From Ruminococcaceae bacterium AB4001 (GTDB lineage: Bacteria; Bacillota; Clostridia; Saccharofermentanales; Saccharofermentanaceae), in contig JHXJ01000027.1 of the NCBI GenBank assembly GCA_000621765.1, forward strand, positions 1 through 45,175: a stretch of 45,175 bases of DNA. Direction: 5' to 3'. This document shows positions 1-7,005 of this stretch, one piece after another. Position 1 is the first letter of the stretch. Each line of letters begins with the position of its first letter. Below the pieces are notes generated by a model that was given only the letters and a program-made list of their open reading frames with translations, was not told the DNA's origin and did not search any database. A program made the position numbers and the translations under genes.

Positions 1-156
1 CTCCGCTCCTTTATACTCACACAGTTGCCTCAATATTTTTGCTATATCCGCCTTGTACTGATTGAATATTATTTTCCTTCTGTACTTCGGCGTGAACACT
101 ATGTGATATTTACACATCCATTTTGTGTGAGCTAAACTGTGATTGGCGTTTGCCAT
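1..156 (-). CDS. tnpA: IS200/IS605-family transposase TnpA, N-terminal part (runs off the window)
   Basis: This is the first 52 codons of a small Y1 (HUH) single-strand transposase, which would cut and join the DNA ends of an IS200/IS605 element. The visible residues open with MANANHSLAHTKW and continue with KYHIVFTPKYRRKI, a stretch typical of the IS200 TnpA amino terminus. The HUH motif and the catalytic tyrosine lie beyond the left edge, so activity cannot be judged. The start is supported by an AAAGGTGA ribosome binding site a few bases upstream on the minus strand. The end of the element lies to the right, where a hairpin is present at 240-256. Confidence 0.9.
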   Translation of the reverse strand, partial: MANANHSLAHTKWMCKYHIVFTPKYRRKIIFNQYKADIAKILRQLCEYKGAE

Positions 157-300
157 TTTGTCACCTTTCCTTTCTGTAATTTTGGCTTGAACACCTCGAT
201 TATAGGGAAAGGTGACTTCTTTGTATAACTTCTGTCGCGCACCCGCATAGCGGGTGGTTTATTGTCTCGCACGCTTCGTTCCTCGCGTTCTCGACGGAGT
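157..300 (-). mobile_element. Putative left end of the IS200/IS605 element with subterminal hairpin
   Basis: The sequence upstream of tnpA holds a perfect hairpin at 240-256, with arms CACCCGC and GCGGGTG around an ATA loop. IS200/IS605 elements carry such subterminal hairpins, which TnpA recognises as single-stranded DNA. The hairpin position relative to tnpA fits the left end. The exact boundary is not visible because these elements make no target duplication and the other end is outside the window. It lies before the tRNA terminator. Confidence 0.5.
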
Positions 301-310
301 CACGTCTCCA

Positions 311-352
311 TAAAAAGAAAAACCCTTGAAACACAATGTTTTCAAGGGTTTT
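311..352 (-). terminator. Rho-independent terminator of tRNA-Thr
   Basis: A hairpin with arms AAACCCTTGAAA and TTTTCAAGGGTTT is followed on the minus strand by a TTTTTCTTTTTA tract. It starts only a few bases after the tRNA 3' end, so it most likely ends the tRNA transcript. Confidence 0.85.
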
Positions 353-357
353 GGTCT

Positions 358-433
358 TGGAGCCATTTGTGGGACTCGAACCCACGACCTGCTGATTACA
401 AATCAGCTGCTCTACCAACTGAGCTAAGATGGC
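358..433 (-). tRNA. tRNA-Thr, anticodon TGT
   Basis: A full cloverleaf can be drawn on the minus strand. The acceptor begins GCCATCT and pairs with AAATGGC with one mismatch. The D arm is TAGCTCAGTTGGTAGAGC. The anticodon stem GCTGA/TCAGC holds the loop TTTGTAA, giving anticodon TGT (threonine). The T arm carries GGTTCGAGTCC. The discriminator is T and CCA is encoded (358-360). It has its own promoter and terminator, so it is a single-gene unit. Confidence 0.95.
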
Positions 434-450
434 ATCTCATAGCACGAGAA

Positions 451-479
451 ATTATAACTAATCGTTTATTCAAAGTCAA
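451..479 (-). promoter_or_regulatory. Promoter of tRNA-Thr
   Basis: On the minus strand TTGACT (474-479) and TATAAT (451-456) are separated by exactly 17 bases. The -10 box lies about 18 bases from the mature tRNA 5' end, as expected for a sigma-A promoter driving a stable RNA. Confidence 0.85.
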
Positions 480-522
480 ACACATTTTTTGAAAATTGCT
501 CACTTTTTGCATTTTTCGCGTT

Positions 523-550
523 TTGAGCCCTAATACTATTGGGGTATAAT
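523..550 (+). promoter_or_regulatory. Promoter of the kinase-like/hpt operon
   Basis: TTGAGC (523-528) and a perfect TATAAT (545-550) are 16 bases apart, about 30 bases before the start codon of the next gene. It is divergent from the tRNA-Thr promoter. Confidence 0.6.
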
Positions 551-580
551 TGGCCTATACGGTAAATATTCGGAGGCATT

Positions 581-1540
581 ATGGCTATTATCACGATCTC
601 AAGACAGAACGGAAGTCTCGGAGATGAGATTGCTGATGCTCTTGCAAGCCGCCTCGGAACGATCGTTATTTCCAGGAAATATGCCCTGGACAATTTCTTT
701 GGAGAGATAAATCCCGGTCTTCTGGCCAGACTTAATGAGAGCGCCAAGTTTTTCGCGACAACCCTTCCTGACAGTGACAGGACCTATGCCGATATTCTCG
801 TTGAAAGGATCCGCACGATGGCTTCCGAATCTAAAGATAAAGACCTGATAATTCTCGGGCTTGGCGGCAGCGTACTTCTCTCCGGTTATCCGGGTGCCAT
901 CCATGTCAGGGTCACCGCAAGCGAGGCCACCCGCGTTAATACGATCGCAAAAAAGTACCGGATCACGAATGCAGAAGCAAGCGACGTTATGGATATCGGA
1001 GACCGTAAACACAGAAAGTTCGTAAGGACCGTTTACGGCAAGGACATCACTTCTCCGGAACAGTTCGACCTTATTCTGAATACTGACAGGCTTAGTGTGG
1101 ATGAATGCGTTGACGCTATCGTTGAACTTGCCAGAAAACACGATATCAAGGTTAAGCTTGCAGAGTCTAACGATTCTTCAAAGACCATTGACCATCAGTC
1201 ACGCACTATCACATTTAAGAACGAGACTGAAGAAGAGTTTGCAAGGATCCTGAATCTCTACAACATCGAATGGCTTTACGAGCCCAAGACCTTCCCTGTC
1301 GAATGGGATGCAGAGGGAAATGTTACGATGGCTATATCACCCGATTTCTATCTGCCTAAGTTCAATCTTTATCTTGAACTCACCACAATGGACCAGAGAT
1401 ATGTAACCAAGAAAAATAAGAAGATGCGCCTCGTGAAGGAACTCTATCCCGGCACGAACATCCGCATCGTTTATAAGAAAGACTTCAATGAACTGGTTGA
1501 CCGTCTGAAGATGTTCAGCGGTCTTTCCGACAACTCCTGA
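581..1540 (+). CDS. Cytidylate kinase-like protein fused to a PD-(D/E)XK nuclease-like C-terminal domain
   Basis: Residues 1-190 resemble the cytidylate-kinase-like family. They open with ITISRQNGSLGDEIADAL, the place of the usual ITISRQxGSGG phosphate-binding loop, although the glycine-rich part is altered here. Residues 205-315 form a second domain with PDFYLPKFNLYLELTTMDQ. This resembles the hydrophobic core of PD-(D/E)XK nucleases such as Vsr-like proteins: Asp255 and Glu266 are in place, but the usual lysine of ExK is threonine. A GGAGG site precedes the ATG. The next gene, HPRT-like, starts 12 bases after the stop behind GGAGG, so the two are probably one operon. Nucleotide binding is inferred from the family; the substrate and any nuclease activity are unknown. 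Confidence 0.7.
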   Translation: MAIITISRQNGSLGDEIADALASRLGTIVISRKYALDNFFGEINPGLLARLNESAKFFATTLPDSDRTYADILVERIRTMASESKDKDLIILGLGGSVLLSGYPGAIHVRVTASEATRVNTIAKKYRITNAEASDVMDIGDRKHRKFVRTVYGKDITSPEQFDLILNTDRLSVDECVDAIVELARKHDIKVKLAESNDSSKTIDHQSRTITFKNETEEEFARILNLYNIEWLYEPKTFPVEWDAEGNVTMAISPDFYLPKFNLYLELTTMDQRYVTKKNKKMRLVKELYPGTNIRIVYKKDFNELVDRLKMFSGLSDNS

Positions 1541-1552
1541 GGAGGAATCTAA

Positions 1553-2098
1553 GTGGCTAATCTTGAAGATGCTCTTAAGATTGAGCGTATCGTTTACGAT
1601 GAAGAAACCATCCGGAACAGAGTAAAGGAATTAGGCCGTCAGATCACCGAAGATTACAAGGGCAAAGAGCTTGTCGTAATCGGAGTAATAAAAGGTTCTC
1701 TTTACTTTCTGACTGACCTTACAAGAGCCATCGATCTTCCGGTCAAGATCGACATGGTCGGATTCTCCAATATTCCAGACACCACCTCAAAGACCGGTAT
1801 CGTGCGCATCGTTAAAGATATCGACATCGATATCACCGATAAACATGTTCTTGTTGTTGAAGATGTAATAAGGACCGGTCTTACCACAGCTTACATAATC
1901 CAGAATCTTGAGATGAAAAAACCTAAGGATATCACTCTGTGTTCTATGCTCCTGAATCCTGACAGGCTGCTCATGACGATCCCTGTAAAATACTTCGGCT
2001 TTGAGATCAACGACCAGTGGCTTGCAGGATACGGTCTGGACAGAGAAGAGATCGGCAGAAACCTTCCGTACATTGCCCAGATTCCCAAGCGGAAATAA
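1553..2098 (+). CDS. hpt: Hypoxanthine phosphoribosyltransferase-like protein with altered PRPP motif
   Basis: The 181 residues match the length and order of bacterial HPRT, which normally makes IMP or GMP from hypoxanthine or guanine and PRPP. Visible landmarks are GVIKGSLYFLTDL (residues 44-56), IVKDIDIDI (87-95), VVEDVIRTGLT (101-111) and the C-terminal GYGLDREEIGRNLPYI. In typical HPRT the PRPP motif reads VEDIIDTG, and the second aspartate is the catalytic base; here that position is Arg107. The flexible loop (residues 70-82) also differs from the usual SSYGSGT type. The start is GTG behind GGAGGAAT. Its partner upstream is the kinase-like fusion. It could be an active variant, a different phosphoribosyltransferase or a nucleotide-binding protein. 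Confidence 0.75.
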   Translation: MANLEDALKIERIVYDEETIRNRVKELGRQITEDYKGKELVVIGVIKGSLYFLTDLTRAIDLPVKIDMVGFSNIPDTTSKTGIVRIVKDIDIDITDKHVLVVEDVIRTGLTTAYIIQNLEMKKPKDITLCSMLLNPDRLLMTIPVKYFGFEINDQWLAGYGLDREEIGRNLPYIAQIPKRK

Positions 2099-2121
2099 CA
2101 CAGATTTTTCTATACAAGAAA

Positions 2122-2151
2122 AGATCCCGATGACCTTAATCACCGGGATCT
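2122..2151. terminator. Bidirectional terminator between hpt and the minus-strand RNA
   Basis: The hairpin has arms AGATCCCG and CGGGATCT. Rightwards it is followed by AATTTTTTT, which ends the hpt operon. Leftwards it is followed by TTTTCTTGT, which would end a transcript coming from 2761 on the minus strand. Confidence 0.8.
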
Positions 2152-2761
2152 AATTTTTTTACTCCAACGAACCAAATTAGATTACTTACAAAGACCACGC
2201 ATTCACGCTCATCTTCTTACGCACTTCCTTCCTACCAAAAGGCCCTTTCCTAACACTACCCGAGCTTTATGTGATATCGTCACAACTAATCGATCTGCTG
2301 CAACTTTCTATCACACCGTGCATCTCATGTCTCCATTCACCGAACGTCACGCTATTCGATTCTGGTCTGCTTCGTACCTACCATATCGGCTTTTGATACT
2401 CGCAGCTCGACAGCCATATCGGCTACTCGGTTTGCACGAACCGGTGTAACATCTGCCGCGGCATCGGTTCTTTCCTGTCGATGGTGACATCTCACCTACT
2501 CGCGGTTCCGAATACCGAATCAACTAATTGTTACAACCTGTGGCTTGCATGTCTGGGACACCTTCAACCACTCGCTCGTCGCTCCCTCAGCTTTCTATCT
2601 CGGACTCCGTATCCATCTTCGATTCATCATCTCTGACTTCGTTTCTTCTGCTTCGCCACAAGTCTTTTACAACTCTGGTTCTTCCCTTCGTCTGCTCGAT
2701 CATCTGCTTCGGGCGGCCTTCCTCGGACTTGGAAGTTATCGCTTCCGTATTCCTTGGAGCT
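2122..2761 (-). ncRNA. Candidate large structured non-coding RNA (~600-640 nt)
   Basis: No convincing reading frame crosses this stretch, yet it looks like a complete minus-strand transcription unit. A promoter (TTGATA-17-TATTAT) predicts a start near 2761 and a terminator hairpin closes it at 2122-2151. The first bases CTCCAAGGAA (2750-2759) pair with the last bases TTCGTTGGAG (2162-2171), nine pairs around one G-G mismatch. This brings the 5' and 3' ends together just before the terminator. Internal hairpins include 2731-2746 (GGAAG/CTTCC), 2484-2497 (GGTGA/TCACC), 2438-2470 (GAACCG/CGGTTC around a TGCCGCGGCA core), 2411-2423 (AGCC/GGCT) and 2271-2283 (GTGA/TCAC). Size and end pairing recall the large ornate RNA classes OLE, ROOL and GOLLD. 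I cannot recall their consensus well enough to assign one. Confidence 0.6.
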
Positions 2762-2767
2762 AGCTTA

Positions 2768-2796
2768 ATAATATATGCTGCAATTTCACTTATCAA
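2768..2796 (-). promoter_or_regulatory. Promoter of the candidate large RNA
   Basis: On the minus strand TTGATA (2791-2796) and TATTAT (2768-2773) are separated by 17 bases. The predicted start, near 2761, lies one or two bases before the CTCCAAGGAA segment that pairs with the 3' end of the RNA. Confidence 0.65.
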
Positions 2797-2923
2797 TATC
2801 GCATAGATACCAAATGAAAATCATTTGGTTGTGCAACCTGCACAAAACTTTGTACATCAAAGTGTTGCCGTTTTGTGAACAACGGCTTAAAACGCATTAA
2901 TATATTTAAATTAGATTACGGGA

Positions 2924-3421
2924 TCAAAACAAATCGGATACGGAAGTGACACCGGCTTTTGCCAGTAAGCTGATGACGAGCATGATCACTCCGGCCATAA
3001 GAACTCCTGCCATAACAGCCTTGGCGCTCTTTTTCATTCCAAAGTCAAGCATCGAAGCTGCAAGTGTACCTGTCCAGGCACCTGTTCCGGGAAGCGGGAT
3101 TCCGACGAACAGCATCAGAGCAATGAAGGCTCCGCTCTTTTCGGAATTGGCGGTGAGCTTCTTTCCGGCCTTCTCGCCTTTCTGGAGAACCCACTTAAAC
3201 AAACCGCTGCCGTGCTTGAGCTTGCTTCCCCATTCAAGGATCTTTCTTCCGAACAGATAGATAAACGGTACGGGAATCATGTTTCCGATGACACAGACCG
3301 CAAGAGTTATATACTCATTCAGTCCGAAATACGTTACTCCGATCGGAACCGCGCCACGCAGCTCGATTATCGGAACCATGGAAATAAAAAACACCAAAAT
3401 GTACTTAACTATTGTCGGCAT
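2924..3421 (-). CDS. Small multidrug export family (COG2426) membrane protein
   Basis: A 165-residue integral membrane protein of the COG2426 / Sm_multidrug_ex family. Family function is poorly known despite the name. Recognisable blocks are FFISMVPIIELRGAVPIG near the amino end, GNMIPVPFIYLFGRKI, and FVGIPLPGTGAWTGTLAA in the second half; the two proline-rich membrane segments are a hallmark. I chose the internal ATG giving MPTIVKY because GGAGG sits six bases upstream; the longer version has no such site. About 125 bases separate its stop from the promoter of the candidate RNA on the same strand. I found no clear terminator between them. Confidence 0.8.
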   Translation of the reverse strand: MPTIVKYILVFFISMVPIIELRGAVPIGVTYFGLNEYITLAVCVIGNMIPVPFIYLFGRKILEWGSKLKHGSGLFKWVLQKGEKAGKKLTANSEKSGAFIALMLFVGIPLPGTGAWTGTLAASMLDFGMKKSAKAVMAGVLMAGVIMLVISLLAKAGVTSVSDLF

Positions 3422-3505
3422 ACTCGTCCTCCATACCCGCAATAATTTATCACATTACAGGATAAAAACCAAACAGAATAATATATTAGACAGAAACGGA
3501 AGAAA

Positions 3506-3877
3506 TCAGATCACTTTATCCTTATCGAGAAATGCTCTTATGTCATCTCTCATGTGATACATCTTCTGCACGCTGTTCTCCAGAAAATAATAGTGCGCTA
3601 CATAACCTATCGTCAGTCCGAAGAATATCAGAACGAGCAGAATGCCTGAAATCAGAAACTCGGCCGGAAGCGTGAAAAGGCAGAAAATGGAGAAGAGCAG
3701 GAATCCTGCAAATGCGAGAGTAACCATCAGATGAATAAGTCTTTCGTGCTGGAAGTATGCGATCTTCGTCTCAAATTCGGAAAGGACCTCACGGGTCTTT
3801 TCAACAGTTGCGTTCTTCATCTCGCCGTCGATATATTTTTGAACCGCATTCATTGTCTGCTGCACATATTTCTTCAT
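3506..3877 (-). CDS. Small two-helix membrane protein of unknown function
   Basis: This 123-residue protein is not recognised. It has a charged, probably helical amino-terminal third, two closely spaced hydrophobic segments (about residues 47-67 and 72-92), and a charged carboxy tail. Both tails probably face the cytoplasm. Its start overlaps the stop of the radical SAM gene by four bases, so the two are translationally coupled and belong to the dinB operon. Confidence 0.65.
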   Translation of the reverse strand: MKKYVQQTMNAVQKYIDGEMKNATVEKTREVLSEFETKIAYFQHERLIHLMVTLAFAGFLLFSIFCLFTLPAEFLISGILLVLIFFGLTIGYVAHYYFLENSVQKMYHMRDDIRAFLDKDKVI

Positions 3878-4752
3878 ATACCGAACCTCCGGTTAATGTA
3901 GTTGACGACCTGTCTCTTATTCATCGTCCACGAGGGAGCTATCAGGATCTTTTTCGGTCCGTCTCCGGTAAACCTGTGTATTACGGCATTCTCCGGAAGC
4001 AGCCCGACAGCTTCTTCTACAATATCAAAATACTCTTCCATATCAAGTATCTCAACTTTATTCTCCTGATAGAGTTTTTCCAGCTTAGTGTTCCGGAGTA
4101 CATAAAGACACGTAAATTTATATCCGTCGCTTCCTGCCCTGACGCATGTCTTTACCGTCTCCATCATCATCTCACGGGTCTCACCGGGCAGTCCGAAAAT
4201 AACATGGGTGATAACATTTGCACCTATATTCTTTAACGCCTTCACAGCCTCGATGTATTCTTCCGTTTTGTAACAGCGGTTAATGAATTCAGCAGTTTTA
4301 TCATTCGAAGTCTGAAGGCCGAGTTCGACAAAGAGAGGCATTTTCGCTGCCTGCTCTTCAAGTACTTTCAGGATGTCAGGGCCCAAGCAGTCGGGTCTCG
4401 TTGCCACCGATATTGCTTCGATCCCTTCACAGGAAGACGCCTCATCCAAAACTTTTTTAAGATAGGTGCTGTCACAGTATGTGCTCGTGAAACTCTGAAA
4501 ATAAGCGATATATCCGGCGTCATCTCCGGCTTTCTTCCTGACCATTTCAATCGCGGATTTTATCCGGCTTTCAACAGAGATATACTTGCCTGCGCACGCC
4601 GAAAATTCACCCGAGCCGCCTTCAGAACAAAATATGCATCCGCCGGTCCCTTTTGTGCCGTCCCTGTTAGGACAGGTTACATCTAGACTTACAGAAGCCT
4701 TGTACATCTTATGTCCGAAAACTTCACGGAAATACCGGTTTGCAGTGATCAT
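3874..4752 (-). CDS. Radical SAM protein, TIGR01212 (YhcC-like) family
   Basis: The 292-residue protein carries CPNRDGTKGTGGCIFC near the amino end (Cys27, Cys39, Cys42), the iron-sulfur cluster motif typical of the TIGR01212 family. SEGGSGEF follows directly, also typical. Further blocks are VATRPDCL, ELGLQTSNDKT and HVIFGLPGETREMM, consistent with the SAM-binding barrel. The family is widespread in Bacteria, but I know of no settled reaction for this branch; a role in RNA modification is often assumed. The ATG overlaps the dinB stop by four bases, and its own stop overlaps the following membrane protein gene. Confidence 0.85.
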   Translation of the reverse strand: MITANRYFREVFGHKMYKASVSLDVTCPNRDGTKGTGGCIFCSEGGSGEFSACAGKYISVESRIKSAIEMVRKKAGDDAGYIAYFQSFTSTYCDSTYLKKVLDEASSCEGIEAISVATRPDCLGPDILKVLEEQAAKMPLFVELGLQTSNDKTAEFINRCYKTEEYIEAVKALKNIGANVITHVIFGLPGETREMMMETVKTCVRAGSDGYKFTCLYVLRNTKLEKLYQENKVEILDMEEYFDIVEEAVGLLPENAVIHRFTGDGPKKILIAPSWTMNKRQVVNYINRRFGI

Positions 4753-6005
4753 TGGAAATCGTCCTCCGGGTGAAAAGGATCTGATGCTACGCCGGAACCG
4801 TAACGTTTTTTCGATACAGGTTCAGCTTCAGCGGCACTTTTGATAACGCTCCCACCGTATCTTCTGTTAATGTCATCGATCGCTTTGTTAAGCCTGCTGT
4901 CACGCTCGGGAACCTGCATATCAGGAAACAGCGACAGCTGCTCTCCACTGTCGCAGCCGACCAGTTTCGTACACCTTACGCCTATGCTCCTCACGCCCTT
5001 GCTCCAATCATAAGATTCCTTAAAGAGCTCTTTTGCAGCAGAGAAGATAACTGTAGCATCGTCTGTCGGTTTATAAAGTATCCTTTGCTTTTCATAGATC
5101 CTGAGATCCCTGTCGCGCACCGTTATCTGGACCACGGTACCCTTGAGATTATGTTTGCGGAGTCTCTCTGCAACACTTTCCGAAAGCAGGTGAAACGTCT
5201 TCTCGATCTGTCTGTCGGAAGTCATGTCTTCAGGTGTGGTCGTTGAGTTACCGACTGATTTTGGAATACGCTTAAACCCGGCTTCAGCTACCGGAGCATC
5301 GTCCAGACCGTTAGCGTATTCCCATAGTACGACACCGTTCTTGCCGAGATACCGGCTGATAAAACCGCAGTCGGTTCCCGCAAGATCTCCTATCGTCATG
5401 ACGTTGATCTTAGCGAGTTTTTCAGCCGTATGCTTTCCGACAAACAACAGGTCAGATACAGGCAGCGGCCATATCTTCTCCTGCCAGTCACTGTCACTGA
5501 AAACAGTCGTGGCATCAGGTTTCTTATAATCACTTCCGAGCTTGGCAAAGACTTTGTTAAAGCTTATTCCGACTGAACAGGTAAGCTTGAATTCTTCCTT
5601 AACCCTGTTCCTGATCTCGAGCGCGATCCTTTCAGCCTCATCGTAATCAGCGGTGATCCCTGTCATGTCGAGCCAGCATTCATCAAGCCCGAACGGCTCA
5701 ACAAGATCAGTATATTCAGAATACATCTCGCGTAGTTTTTTTGAATAGAAAACATACTTCTCATGATGAGCATCTACAAGCACAAGATCCGGACATTTTG
5801 ACTGTGCCTGCCAGATTGCTTCAGCAGTCTTGATACCATACTTTTTGGCCGGTTCATTCTTCGCCAGGATTATTCCGTGTCTGGCTTTTGCATCGCCGGC
5901 AACAGCCATCGGAACATTTCTCAGTTCCGGTCTTGATATCATTTCAACTGATGCGAAATAACAGTTCTGGTCGATGTGAAAGATGATCCTCTTCATGCTG
6001 TTCAT
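4749..6005 (-). CDS. dinB: Y-family DNA polymerase (DNA polymerase IV, DinB-type)
   Basis: A 418-residue translesion polymerase. The first metal-binding motif is FHIDQNCYFASVE (Asp12), and the second is GLDECWLDMTG with Asp108 and Glu109. A helix-hairpin-helix region follows (VGKHTAEKLAKINVMTIGDL), then the little-finger domain. QLSLF at residues 356-360 is a near-consensus sliding-clamp binding motif, so the enzyme should dock on DnaN. It would copy past damaged bases. The start at 6005 has GGTGAT upstream; an internal methionine (MKRI) has none. It is first in an overlapping operon with the radical SAM and two-helix membrane protein genes. No LexA-like site was recognised upstream. Confidence 0.9.
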   Translation of the reverse strand: MNSMKRIIFHIDQNCYFASVEMISRPELRNVPMAVAGDAKARHGIILAKNEPAKKYGIKTAEAIWQAQSKCPDLVLVDAHHEKYVFYSKKLREMYSEYTDLVEPFGLDECWLDMTGITADYDEAERIALEIRNRVKEEFKLTCSVGISFNKVFAKLGSDYKKPDATTVFSDSDWQEKIWPLPVSDLLFVGKHTAEKLAKINVMTIGDLAGTDCGFISRYLGKNGVVLWEYANGLDDAPVAEAGFKRIPKSVGNSTTTPEDMTSDRQIEKTFHLLSESVAERLRKHNLKGTVVQITVRDRDLRIYEKQRILYKPTDDATVIFSAAKELFKESYDWSKGVRSIGVRCTKLVGCDSGEQLSLFPDMQVPERDSRLNKAIDDINRRYGGSVIKSAAEAEPVSKKRYGSGVASDPFHPEDDFQ

Positions 6006-6220
6006 ATTATCACCAATAGAACATATTTTCTATCTCCGGAATCCCGTTTTATATTTGTAAATATTTTTGTAACTTATAGCGTTTAACTATATAAAAACAG
6101 TTTGAGGTGTTGTATACTGTATCCGTAAAATAATCAAATAAAAACAATCATGTAAAACCGCCTCGCTGACAGGTTCAGTGGAACTGCTGGAACTTCATGA
6201 TTATAAAGGGAGGTTAATTA

Positions 6221-6931
6221 ATGGCAAAGCAAAAAGTATTTTTAGTTGATGATGACAGCGATATCCTGGTCCTTAACCGCGATTTTCTTGAAAGTGAAGG
6301 CTACGATGTCGTTACCGCTTCTTCCTGTGCTGAAGCACTCGAGAAGATCAAGCTCCATAACTTTTCATGTATTGTTTTGGACGTAATGCTTCCTGACGGA
6401 AGCGCTTTCGATCTTGCACCCAAGATCAAGGAATTCACAGATTGTCCTATCATCTTCCTCACTGCAAAGGATCAGCAGGAAGACGTTATCAATGGCTTTA
6501 AGGTCGGTGCTGACGATTACATCACAAAGCCTTATTCACTTCCGGAGTTAAGCCTTCGTATCAACGTACACATTAAGCGTAATATGAAGAGTGAAGGATT
6601 CCTCATCGAGTATCCCCCGCTCCGCATCAATATCAAGACTCGTGAAGTAACACTCAAGGAGAAGCCTCTCCATCTTACAAACCGTGAATTTGATATCCTC
6701 TGCCTCCTGGCTGAGACACCTAACGTCATCGTTCCTTTCACAAGGATCTACTCTCACGTATGGGGTGACGATTCCCCGTGCGATAACCATCTCGTAATGG
6801 TCAACATCTCCTATCTGCGTAAGAAGATGGAGAAGATCGCACCCGAGATTACTTTCGTAAAGACAGAGTGGGGTATCGGATATTCATTCGCTTATCCGCC
6901 GGTAAAGAACAGTATGAACACACAGTTCTGA
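6221..6931 (+). CDS. OmpR-family response regulator
   Basis: A 236-residue two-component response regulator. The receiver domain (1-120) shows the acidic cluster VDDDSD, phospho-acceptor Asp54 in VLDVMLPDG, a Thr in FLTAKD and Lys103 in ITKPY. The carboxy half is a winged-helix DNA-binding domain with HLTNREFDILCLLAE, typical of OmpR/PhoB, ending SYLRKKMEKIAPEI. GGGAGG precedes the ATG. The histidine kinase lies 75 bases downstream on the same strand, so this is its probable partner. Target genes are unknown. Confidence 0.92.
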   Translation: MAKQKVFLVDDDSDILVLNRDFLESEGYDVVTASSCAEALEKIKLHNFSCIVLDVMLPDGSAFDLAPKIKEFTDCPIIFLTAKDQQEDVINGFKVGADDYITKPYSLPELSLRINVHIKRNMKSEGFLIEYPPLRINIKTREVTLKEKPLHLTNREFDILCLLAETPNVIVPFTRIYSHVWGDDSPCDNHLVMVNISYLRKKMEKIAPEITFVKTEWGIGYSFAYPPVKNSMNTQF

Positions 6932-6956
6932 TCCAACAAAAATGTATTCTCTTAAT

Positions 6957-6977
6957 GCGGGGCTGTAACAGTCCCGC
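6957..6977 (+). terminator. Intercistronic hairpin between regulator and kinase
   Basis: A nine-pair stem (GCGGGGCTG/CAGTCCCGC, one G-T pair) around a TAA loop. The following bases, TTAATCATTTC, are only moderately T-rich, so it is more likely a partial terminator or mRNA-stabilising hairpin that lowers kinase expression than a full stop. Confidence 0.5.
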
Positions 6978-7005
6978 TTAATCATTTCAGGCAAAGCAAA
7001 ATAGG

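Noticed and set aside
2161-2761. RNase P RNA, tmRNA, or a group I/II intron as the identity of the candidate RNA
   Set aside because: The GAGGAAAGUCC and ACAGAAA motifs of RNase P, a tRNA-like end for tmRNA, and the domain V and core elements of introns were not found.
2528-2806. 92-codon plus-strand frame in the candidate RNA region
   Set aside because: It is serine-rich and low in complexity, lacks a ribosome binding site and resembles no family. The opposite strand has a promoter, a terminator and paired ends.
6100-6130. Promoter for the response regulator at TATACT
   Set aside because: No -35 box lies at a suitable distance, so I did not list it.
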